This document shows, piece after piece, positions 24,995-32,259 of a stretch of 64,000 nucleotides of DNA. The first letter of the stretch is position 1; every line of letters starts with the position of its first letter. The stretch comes from Rhodoferax sp. (lineage in GTDB: Bacteria > Pseudomonadota > Gammaproteobacteria > Burkholderiales > Burkholderiaceae_C), in contig JARLJI010000102.1 of the NCBI GenBank assembly GCA_031291295.1, forward strand, positions 62,001 to 126,000. The letters run 5' to 3'. A model generated the notes under the pieces. That model saw only the letters and a program-made list of their open reading frames with translations, searched no databases and was not told where the DNA came from. A program made the position numbers and the translations under genes.

Positions 24995-25435
24995 ATGAAA
25001 AGATTCCATGTCCATGTCCATGTCGACGACCTCGCCAAGAGCATTGGCTTTTATTCCAAATTGTTTGCGGCCGAGCCCGCCCGTGTCGAGGTTGACTACG
25101 CCAAATGGATGCTTGACGACCCCCGCGTGAATTTTGCGATCTCCACGCGCGGCAACAAGCCAGGCCTGGATCACCTGGGTTTCCAGGTGGACGACGCCTC
25201 GGAGCTGGCCGACCTCAAAGCCCGCGCCGAATCCGCCGACATGGCCTTGCTTGACGAAGGCGCAACGACTTGCTGTTATGCCCGAAGCGAAAAGCATTGG
25301 GTGACGGGCCCGCAAGGCATCGCGTGGGAGCACTTCCACACGCTGGGCAACATTCCCGTGTTCAACGAAAGCAGCAAGGCGGTCGAAGCAGGCGCGTGCT
25401 GCGGACCCAACACGTCCAAATCAGCCTGCTGCTAA
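24995..25435 (+). CDS. arsI: ArsI/CadI-family vicinal-oxygen-chelate metalloenzyme
   Basis: The 146-residue glyoxalase-fold protein has the ArsI features: metal-ligand candidates His5/His7, His60 and Glu112, and the paired Cys93-Cys94 in TTCCYARSEKHW that bind trivalent organoarsenicals. ArsI uses Fe(II) and O2 to cleave the C-As bond of methylarsenite or aromatic arsenicals. The tail (ACCGPNTSKSACC) adds four more cysteines. It could be annotated CadI, but the arsenic operon and the Cys pair favour ArsI. Confidence 0.85.
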   Translation: MKRFHVHVHVDDLAKSIGFYSKLFAAEPARVEVDYAKWMLDDPRVNFAISTRGNKPGLDHLGFQVDDASELADLKARAESADMALLDEGATTCCYARSEKHWVTGPQGIAWEHFHTLGNIPVFNESSKAVEAGACCGPNTSKSACC

Positions 25436-25444
25436 CTCATCGCC

Positions 25445-25951
25445 ATGACCCACACCAGCAATCCCTTGAACGTTCTGTTCCTCTGCACGCACAACTCAGC
25501 GCGCAGCATCCTGGCCGAAGCCCTGCTCAACGCCATGGGCCGTGACCGCTTCCATGCCTACTCTGCTGGCAGCAGCCCGCGCGAGAACCAGAAGCCCAAT
25601 CCACTGGGCTTGCAGGTCTTGCAAAAGGCCGGCATTCCCATCGAAGGCCTTCGCAGCAAGAGCTGGGATGAATTTGCGACTCCCGACGCGCCCAAGATGG
25701 ACCTGATCATCACCGTCTGCGACAACGCCGCTGGCGAGGTCTGCCCCATCTGGCCGGGACACCCCGCCACGGCGCACTGGGGCTACGCCGACCCATCCGA
25801 AGGCAACGCGCCCGACGAGGAAAAGCTCGAAGCCTTCCGAAAGACTGCTCACCTGATCAGGCGCCGGTTGGAGCTATTGATCAATCTGCCCGCCGACAAG
25901 CTCGAAAAGGCCGTCTTGCAGTCGACTGCCCGTGAACTCGCAAAGGACTGA
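25445..25951 (+). CDS. arsC: Arsenate reductase, low-molecular-weight phosphatase (thioredoxin-coupled) type
   Basis: The 168-residue protein has the P-loop CTHNSARS near the N-terminus and a further Cys pair (VCDNAAGEVCPIWPG) for the disulfide cascade, typical of LMW-PTP-fold ArsC. It reduces arsenate to arsenite using thioredoxin, feeding the Acr3 pump whose gene starts two bases later. The C-terminal part (AHLIRRRLELLINLP) fits Wzb-like arsenate reductases. Confidence 0.93.
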   Translation: MTHTSNPLNVLFLCTHNSARSILAEALLNAMGRDRFHAYSAGSSPRENQKPNPLGLQVLQKAGIPIEGLRSKSWDEFATPDAPKMDLIITVCDNAAGEVCPIWPGHPATAHWGYADPSEGNAPDEEKLEAFRKTAHLIRRRLELLINLPADKLEKAVLQSTARELAKD

Positions 25952-25952
25952 C

Positions 25953-27035
25953 ATGAGCGTCCAATGCGAAACAATCGCCAAGCAGGCGGCAGGCGCGCCC
26001 ATGAGCGTGTTCGAGCGCTATCTGACTGTCTGGGTTTTTCTCTGCATCGTCGCAGGCATCACGCTGGGTCAATTCCTCCCAAGCGTATTTCAAGCGATTG
26101 GCCGCATGGAGATCGCGCAGGTCAACCTGCCGGTGGGCCTGCTGATCTGGGTGATGATCATCCCGATGCTGGTCAAGGTGGACTTCTCCGCACTGGGCGA
26201 CGTGCGCAAGCACGTCAAGGGCATCGGCGTGACGCTCTTTGTGAACTGGCTGGTCAAGCCGTTCTCGATGGCATTTCTCGGTTGGCTCTTCATCCGCCAC
26301 TGGTTCGCTCCGCTTCTGCCCCCAGACCAGTTGGACAGCTACATCGCAGGACTGATCCTGCTGGCCGCCGCGCCATGCACCGCCATGGTATTCGTGTGGA
26401 GCCGTCTGACTGGCGGCGATCCGCTGTTCACGCTGTCGCAAGTTGCGCTCAACGACAGCATCATGGTGGTCGCTTTCGCGCCGCTGGTGGCGTTTCTGCT
26501 GGGCCTGTCCGCCATCACGGTGCCGTGGGACACGCTATTGACCTCCGTAGCGCTCTACATCGTGATTCCTGTGATCCTGGCGCAGGTGCTGCGCAAATCT
26601 CTGCTATCCAAGGGGCAAGCGGCATTCGACGCCACGATGGCAAAGATCGGTCCCTGGTCGATCACGGCCCTGCTTGCAACGCTCGTTCTGCTGTTTGCCT
26701 TCCAGGGCGAAGCCATCTTGAAGCAGCCTCTCGTTATTGCGCTTCTGGCGGTGCCCATCCTGATTCAGGTCTTCTTCAACTCCGCGCTGGCCTACTGGCT
26801 GAACCGCGCCGTGGGCGAAAAGCACAACATCGCATGCCCGTCCGCCTTGATCGGAGCTTCCAACTTCTTCGAGCTGGCGGTGGCCGCCGCCATCAGCCTC
26901 TTCGGATTCAACTCCGGCGCGGCCCTTGCGACAGTGGTGGGCGTGCTGATCGAAGTGCCTGTCATGCTACTGGTCGTGAGCATTGTCAACAACAGCAAGG
27001 GTTGGTATGAGCGGTCGGAGGCCAAGTCGGCATGA
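25953..27035 (+). CDS. acr3: Arsenite efflux transporter Acr3
   Basis: The 360-residue carrier has about ten membrane spans with the ACR3 signatures PCTAMVFVWSRLTGGD (catalytic Cys of span 4), NDSIMVVAFAP and ASNFFELAVAAAI. It exports As(III) using the proton gradient. ATG 25953 is two bases after the arsC stop. Its own stop overlaps the start of the next gene by four bases (ATGA). It is an Acr3, not an ArsB, so pairing with ArsA would be a less common pump combination. Confidence 0.95.
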   Translation: MSVQCETIAKQAAGAPMSVFERYLTVWVFLCIVAGITLGQFLPSVFQAIGRMEIAQVNLPVGLLIWVMIIPMLVKVDFSALGDVRKHVKGIGVTLFVNWLVKPFSMAFLGWLFIRHWFAPLLPPDQLDSYIAGLILLAAAPCTAMVFVWSRLTGGDPLFTLSQVALNDSIMVVAFAPLVAFLLGLSAITVPWDTLLTSVALYIVIPVILAQVLRKSLLSKGQAAFDATMAKIGPWSITALLATLVLLFAFQGEAILKQPLVIALLAVPILIQVFFNSALAYWLNRAVGEKHNIACPSALIGASNFFELAVAAAISLFGFNSGAALATVVGVLIEVPVMLLVVSIVNNSKGWYERSEAKSA

Positions 27036-27307
27036 GCGAAATCACCATCTATCACAACCCAAAGTGCGGCACATCGCGCAACACCTTGGCGTTGATCCGC
27101 AACTCCCGCACTGAGCCGCGCGTTGTCCTCTACTTGGAAACACCGCCAAGTCGGACCGAATTGGTCGCGCTTGTCGCGGCGATGGGAATCCCAGTTCGCG
27201 ACGTTCTGCGCCAGAAGGGAACTCCCTATGACGAGCTGGAAAAGGAAGCCTTCACCAAGGAAGATGGCGAAAAGGTGATCGACGAAAACGGCAAGCAAGT
27301 CGCCTGA
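27032..27307 (+). CDS. Glutaredoxin-type arsenate reductase with internal deletion
   Basis: The 91-residue product begins like the ~140-residue R773-type ArsC (ITIYHNPKCGTSRNTL with the catalytic Cys12 equivalent; VRDVLRQ with the Arg60 equivalent). It then jumps from PYDEL directly to EAFTKEDGEKVIDENGK, the normal C-terminus. About 50 residues are missing in frame, including the equivalents of Arg94 (NRPIV) and Arg107 (LCRPSE), which bind arsenate. It is unlikely to be an active arsenate reductase. The start is coupled to acr3 (ATGA), so it is still translated. Confidence 0.85.
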   Translation: MSEITIYHNPKCGTSRNTLALIRNSRTEPRVVLYLETPPSRTELVALVAAMGIPVRDVLRQKGTPYDELEKEAFTKEDGEKVIDENGKQVA

Positions 27308-27377
27308 CCGAGTCGAAAAACTGTTGGTCATGCTCAATGGGTTGCAGCAAGCGGCGTTGAATTTCGATATTGACAAA

Positions 27378-27997
27378 TCAATGAGGCTTGAAGCAATGGC
27401 AATAGACGAAATTCTGAACTGATCCCCAGGGTGTCTTGTGTTCCTCGCTGGTGTGCTCGAGCAACTGAAATTGAGGACCGAACTCCCCATGAAGTTGCTC
27501 GGGGGCGTAACGGGCGACAGGCAATCCACTGCACTGCTCGGGGCCGTCTGGCGCGAAAGTCGCCACGATGACATGGCCGCCTGGTTTGACTGACTTCATG
27601 ACCTGACTCACGTAAGCCAATCGGTCCGCAGGGTCGGTCAAAAAGTGGAATACGGCGCGATCGTGCCAAATGTCAAAGGCCTGCACAGGCAAATCAATGT
27701 CTCGAATGTCGCCTGCTATCCACTCCACAGAATCGCCAAGTGGACCCAGCCGCGCGCGGGCGACATCAAGAGCGCTCTTAGACAAATCCAGCACGCAGAC
27801 ATGCTCGAACCCACCGACCAACAAATCCTCGACCAAAGTCGAGGCACCGCCCCCACGTCGATGATGCGAGCGTCCTTCGATGAGCCGATCGAACGGATGA
27901 TTTCCAGCGAGCGGGTCGCGTGCTCCTGAAACCAGCTCACCTTGTCGGCCCCCTTGGTCTGATAGACCTTTTCCCAGTGCGCCTGCTGATTTTTCAT
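27378..27997 (-). pseudogene. Class I SAM-dependent methyltransferase, frameshifted
   Basis: Two overlapping frames together encode one ~206-residue methyltransferase. The first (start 27997) has the N-terminus MKNQQAHWEKVYQTKG and motif I up to IIDVGA; the second continues from STLVEDLLVGGFEHVCVLDLSKSALDVARARLG to the end FKPH. Adding a single G in the GGGGCGG run near 27846-27851 would restore DVGAGASTLVEDL. It is therefore a one-base deletion or a sequencing error. The family (TehB/UbiE-like) methylates small molecules; ArsM cysteines are not evident, so the substrate is unknown. It is convergent with the ars operon. Confidence 0.8.
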
Positions 27998-28032
27998 CGC
28001 ATACCTCCTTTATTCTCGATCTACTATTGGGC

Positions 28033-28605
28033 TCACGGTTTCATCATTTCGCCATGGTGGGCGTGTCCTTCCATGGCATCCTTGCCGTGGTCTGAAAGCT
28101 GGGCATCAAACCACTTGTGCAGGGCTGCCACGAGGGTGGCATCTGCAGTCTTGTAAGTCAACTGGCCGCCGCCCTTGACGTCCTTGTAGTCGATCGCAAT
28201 TTGGCCTAGCTTCGCCTCCCTGAGCTCAGCAAGGCCGGGCATGTCCTGACCGTGAATGTGCGACGGACCTGAAAAATCTCCCTTCGAAAATTGCTCGCGA
28301 ATCTCTCGCAGGTGGCCGCGAGCCAAGTTGACTTGCGCCGCATCGGTGGTTTTCTTGGCTACCACTTGCTGCGTGCCACCCTCCGCCGTCTTGGTAAAGA
28401 TGTGCGTCGTCGCCGCGAGGTTAAAAGGCATGACATCCTTGCCACGCTCGGCGACGACCGCTTGGCGCTGGGCCTGCTCCATCATTTTCATATGGGCGGC
28501 ATGGTCCATGTTGGTGTGATCCATAGCCGAAGGGTCCATGGTTTGGGCTTGTGCTGCCGACGCGATAGCGGCGATGGCGCACGTGGCGATGATGATTTTG
28601 ATCAC
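28033..28605 (-). CDS. Exported Met/His-rich protein, probably metal-binding
   Basis: The 190-residue protein has a signal peptide (to AQAQ, about residue 20), then a Met/His-rich stretch (MDPSAMDHTNMDHAAHMKMMEQ), a globular part with HIHGQDMPGLAELR, and a His/Met tail (GHAHHGEMMKP). This composition is typical of periplasmic Cu or Ag handling proteins. It starts with GTG 28605, preceded by CGGAGAA at a good distance. It diverges from a Crp/Fnr-type regulator 71 bases away, which may control it. I do not assign a named family. Confidence 0.75.
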   Translation of the reverse strand: MIKIIIATCAIAAIASAAQAQTMDPSAMDHTNMDHAAHMKMMEQAQRQAVVAERGKDVMPFNLAATTHIFTKTAEGGTQQVVAKKTTDAAQVNLARGHLREIREQFSKGDFSGPSHIHGQDMPGLAELREAKLGQIAIDYKDVKGGGQLTYKTADATLVAALHKWFDAQLSDHGKDAMEGHAHHGEMMKP

Positions 28606-28676
28606 GGTCTTTCTCCGAAATTGACGTTGCCACCATCCTATGGTTCCATGTTTTTTATGGATATGATCCAAATCAC

Positions 28677-29309
28677 ATGAAGCACAACATCGACGAACTG
28701 GGCTGGCCCTCACTCATTGATGTGCAACCAGCAGCAGGTTTGATCCCCATCAGCCTGCGTAAACAAGCAGAACGCCTAGACGCGCTGGCCCACGAGACTT
28801 TGTTTCGCACTGGCGATCCCGTCCGTTATGTCTATTTGGTGATCTCAGGCGAAGCACGATTGGTCCGACTGGCTCGTAACGGCAGTGAGGCGATCTTGCA
28901 GCGCTCGCGCGGTGGCTTCATCGCCGAGGCAAGCCTCGACTCCCGCTCCTACCACTGCGACGCGATCACGACCGAGCCCACGACTATCCTGCTGGTTCCC
29001 GCCGCCACGTTTCGCGCAGCTTTGGAAGAAGACCCCATGTTCCGCAGAGCTTGGCAATCTCAGTTGGCCAAGGAGGTCCGAAAACTTCGAGCGCAGTGCG
29101 AACGCCTGAGCCTCAACAAAGCGGCTGACAGAATCAATCATTACATCGAATCGGAAGGGGTCAATGGCGTTTTGACGTTGTACCAATCCCGCATGTCATG
29201 GGCGGCAGAGCTTGGGCTGACTCATGAATCGCTTTATCGCACTCTGCGTCGGATGCAAGACGACGGCGTCCTTGATGTTGACGGAGCCCGACTTGTAACA
29301 AAGTCATGA
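28677..29309 (+). CDS. Crp/Fnr-family transcriptional regulator
   Basis: The 210-residue protein has an N-terminal cyclic-nucleotide-binding-like domain (TLFRTGDPVRYVYLVISGEARLVRLARNGSEAILQRSRGG) and a C-terminal helix-turn-helix (MSWAAELGLTHESLYRTLRRMQDDG). The FNR iron-sulfur cysteines are absent, so it is not an oxygen-sensing FNR. It diverges from the Met/His-rich protein gene, its probable target. It is the last gene of the island on this side. Confidence 0.85.
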   Translation: MKHNIDELGWPSLIDVQPAAGLIPISLRKQAERLDALAHETLFRTGDPVRYVYLVISGEARLVRLARNGSEAILQRSRGGFIAEASLDSRSYHCDAITTEPTTILLVPAATFRAALEEDPMFRRAWQSQLAKEVRKLRAQCERLSLNKAADRINHYIESEGVNGVLTLYQSRMSWAAELGLTHESLYRTLRRMQDDGVLDVDGARLVTKS

Positions 29310-29589
29310 GGCCCGGATACGCATTCAACATTGAGGGGGACAAAACATTTACCGATGCCAGAAACCTTCCATCAGCCCCCCCTATGGTCCCCATTTTTGA
29401 CGCCATTTTTTGGCCTTATCTAAATAAGAATGTCATATTCCCGAGTGGAGTGACTATGCGAAAATAGTGTAACTCATTGTTTTATAAAGGGCTTTTGTTT
29501 TCAAGGCAAGCCAATACGTCATATGGCGATTATTTTTGAAATTAATATTTATACCGAGTGCATAACTTTAACCAAGGCGTAGCAACCCA
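29310..29589. other. AT-rich junction between island and mutS, no gene seen
   Basis: This 280-base stretch is far richer in A+T than the flanking genes, and the low-GC tract continues about 45 bases into the mutS frame. Near its left end, GATACGCATTCAACATTG (29319-29336) is a possible diverged third copy of the boundary repeat. It must also hold the mutS promoter. Confidence 0.5.
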
Positions 29590-32238
29590 TTGAATTTAAA
29601 CGAATTTCTAAAATTGAACACATCTAAAAAGGAGCCAATCGCCCACACGCCGATGATGCAGCAGTACCTCGGCATCAAGGCGGACTTCCCCGACACCCTG
29701 GTTTTCTACCGCATGGGGGATTTCTACGAGGTTTTTTTCGGCGATGCCGAAAAGGCCGCCCGGCTGCTCGACATCACGCTGACCCGGCGCGGCCAGTCGG
29801 CCGGCGAGCCGGTGGTGATGGCGGGCGTGCCATTCCACGCCATGGAGAGCTACCTCGCGCGGCTCATCCAGCGCGGCGAATCGGTGGCGATTTGCGAGCA
29901 GGTCGGCGAGGTCACGGGCAAGGGCCCGGTCGAGCGCAAGGTGGTGCGCGTGGTGACCCCCGGCACGCTGACCGACAGCGAACTGCTGAACGACAAGACC
30001 GAATCCATCCTGCTGGCGCTGCACCAGGGCGCGCGCAACACCTGCGGCCTGGCTTGGCTCAGCGTGACGCAGGGCGAACTGCACCTGGCGCAATGCGCCC
30101 CCGACGAGGTCGATGCCTGGGTCGCGCGCATCGCCCCCAGCGAGCTGCTGTTCAGCGCCGACGTGACGGCCGGCTTCGAGCAAAAACTCAAGGCGCTGCG
30201 CCAGGCATCCAGCAATGGCTCCGCCCTGTCGCTGACGCGGCGCCCCGAGTGGCAGTTCGACGCGGCGCTGGGCCAGCGCAAGCTGCAGGAGCAGCTCCAG
30301 GTCGCCAGCCTGGCCGCCTGGGATGCAGACGCCTTGCCGCAGGCCCATGCGGCCGCCGGCGCGCTCCTGGGCTACTGCGAGCACACGCAAGGCCGCGCGC
30401 TGTCCCATGTGCAAAGCCTCAAGGTCGAGCGCGACGACGACACCGTAGACCTGCCGCTCTCGACCCGGCGCAACCTGGAACTCACGCAGACCCTGCGCGG
30501 CGAGACGTCCCCCACGCTGTTCTCGCTGCTCGACAGCTGCATGACCGGCATGGGCAGCCGCTTGCTGAAAAACTGGCTGCTGGAGCCGCGGCGCGACCGC
30601 GGCGAGGCGCGAGCGCGTCTCGCCGCCATCACGGCCCTGCTCGGCAGCGACGGCAGCGGCCCCTGGCGGCGGCTGCGCGAGCAGCTCAAGGGCACCAGCG
30701 ATGTCGAACGCATCACGGCCCGCATCGCGCTGCGCCAGGTGCGTCCGCGTGAACTCGTGGCGCTGCAGCTCGCGCTACAAAAATCAGAGCTGCTGGCGCC
30801 CGCCTGCTCTGGGCTGGTGCCACTTTTGACTCAAATTTATGAGCAGTTGCAGCCGCCCGAGGGTTGCGCCGCACTGCTCGCCCGCGCCATTGCCGAGGAG
30901 CCGGCCGCGCTGGTGCGCGACGGCGGCGTGATCGCCACGGGCTTCGATGCCGAACTCGATGAGCTGCGCGCCATCCAGGACAACTGCGACGCGTTTTTGC
31001 TCGACCTGGAGTCGCGCGAGAAGGCCCGCACCGGCATCGCGAACCTGCGCGTGCAGTTCAACAAGGTGCACGGCTTCTACATCGAGGTCACGCAGGGCCA
31101 GGCGGCCAAGGTGCCCGATGACTACCGCCGGCGCCAGACGCTGAAGAACGCCGAGCGCTTCATCACGCCCGAACTCAAGGCCTTCGAAGACAAGGCACTC
31201 TCCGCGCAGGACCGCGCGCTGGCGCGCGAGAAATGGCTCTACGAGCAGGTGCTGGACCAGTTGCAGCCGCACATCACGCGGCTCAGTCAACTGGCGCGCG
31301 CGCTGGCCGCGCTGGACGCGCTGTGCGCGCTGGCCGAGCGCTCGCTCACGCTGGGCTGGTGCGCGCCAGTGTTTGCCCGCGAGCCCTGCATCGAGATCCA
31401 GAGCGGGCGCCATCCCGTGGTGGAGGCGCGCCTGGCCGAGACCAGCGGCGGCAGCTTCATCGCCAACGACACGCACCTGGGGCTCAAGGCACGCATGCAG
31501 GTCATCACCGGCCCCAACATGGGCGGCAAGTCCACCTACATGCGCCAGGTCGCGATCATCGTGCTGCTCGCCGCCATGGGCAGCTACGTGCCGGCGCAGG
31601 CCTGCCGGCTCGGTCCCATCGACGCCATCCACACCCGCATCGGCGCGGCCGACGACCTGGCCAATGCGCAATCGACCTTCATGCTGGAGATGCTGGAGGC
31701 CGCGCACATCCTCCATGCGGCCACACCGCATTCGCTGGTGCTGATGGACGAGATCGGCCGCGGCACCTCGACCTTCGACGGGCTCGCGCTGGCCAGCGGC
31801 ATCGCCGCGCATCTGCACGACAAGACGCAGGCCTTCACGCTGTTTGCCACTCATTACTTCGAGCTCACCGAATTCCCGGCCAAGCACCATGCGGCCGTCA
31901 ACGTGCATGTGAGCGCCGCCGAATCCGGCGCCGACATCGTGTTCCTGCACGAGATCCAGGCCGGCCCGGCCAGCAAGAGCTACGGCATCCAGGTCGCCAA
32001 GCTGGCGGGCATGCCCGCTGCCGTGCTGAACCACGCGCGCGCCGCGCTGGCCGCGCTGACGACGCAGCAAACCGAGAGTCGCGCCCAGGTGGATTTGTTC
32101 GCGGCGCCGATTGCTACTGAAACAGTAGCGCTCAGCCCTTTGGAGACGGCCGTTACAGCACTGAATCCCGATGCATTGAGCCCGCGCGAGGCGCTCGACG
32201 CGCTGTACCAACTCAAGAAAATCAATGCCGCCCAATAA
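29590..32238 (+). CDS. mutS: DNA mismatch repair protein MutS
   Basis: The ~882-residue protein has all MutS parts: mismatch-binding domain with [12 protein letters not shown], connector, lever/clamp, and the ATPase with [14 protein letters not shown], the [12 protein letters not shown] Walker B and [10 protein letters not shown]. It recognises mismatches and starts repair with MutL. Conservation begins at [12 protein letters not shown]. The first 16 residues ([16 protein letters not shown]) come from AT-rich DNA and look non-native. The start may be TTG 29590, an in-frame ATC 29638 just after AAAAAGGAG, or ATG 29653. Short repeats lie inside at ~30772 and ~32108. Confidence 0.93.
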   Translation: MNLNEFLKLNTSKKEPIAHTPMMQQYLGIKADFPDTLVFYRMGDFYEVFFGDAEKAARLLDITLTRRGQSAGEPVVMAGVPFHAMESYLARLIQRGESVAICEQVGEVTGKGPVERKVVRVVTPGTLTDSELLNDKTESILLALHQGARNTCGLAWLSVTQGELHLAQCAPDEVDAWVARIAPSELLFSADVTAGFEQKLKALRQASSNGSALSLTRRPEWQFDAALGQRKLQEQLQVASLAAWDADALPQAHAAAGALLGYCEHTQGRALSHVQSLKVERDDDTVDLPLSTRRNLELTQTLRGETSPTLFSLLDSCMTGMGSRLLKNWLLEPRRDRGEARARLAAITALLGSDGSGPWRRLREQLKGTSDVERITARIALRQVRPRELVALQLALQKSELLAPACSGLVPLLTQIYEQLQPPEGCAALLARAIAEEPAALVRDGGVIATGFDAELDELRAIQDNCDAFLLDLESREKARTGIANLRVQFNKVHGFYIEVTQGQAAKVPDDYRRRQTLKNAERFITPELKAFEDKALSAQDRALAREKWLYEQVLDQLQPHITRLSQLARALAALDALCALAERSLTLGWCAPVFAREPCIEIQSGRHPVVEARLAETSGGSFIANDTHLGLKARMQVITGPNMGGKSTYMRQVAIIVLLAAMGSYVPAQACRLGPIDAIHTRIGAADDLANAQSTFMLEMLEAAHILHAATPHSLVLMDEIGRGTSTFDGLALASGIAAHLHDKTQAFTLFATHYFELTEFPAKHHAAVNVHVSAAESGADIVFLHEIQAGPASKSYGIQVAKLAGMPAAVLNHARAALAALTTQQTESRAQVDLFAAPIATETVALSPLETAVTALNPDALSPREALDALYQLKKINAAQ
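30772..30843 (+). repeat. Short dispersed repeat inside mutS
   Basis: GCGCTACAAAAATCAGAGCTGCTGGCGC followed by CCACTTTTGACTC fits the repeat family with ends rich in A/T and a GCTGCTAGCGC-like core. It is translated as [22 protein letters not shown], a variable region of the protein. A second possible piece (GTAGCGCTCAG) lies at 32130. Confidence 0.4.
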
Positions 32239-32259
32239 CGCCCAGCCCGCCGCACCCGC

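Noticed and set aside
27032-27307. Frameshift as explanation for the short ArsC
   Set aside because: The C-terminal TKEDGEKVIDE end follows in the same frame, so it is an in-frame deletion, not a frameshift.
29319-29336. A third full copy of the island boundary repeat
   Set aside because: The match to copies 1 and 2 is only partial, so it is mentioned as a possibility but not listed as a repeat feature.
18381-29640. Integrase or transposase genes for the island
   Set aside because: None of the frames in this interval shows recombinase motifs; the mobile origin rests on base composition and repeats only.
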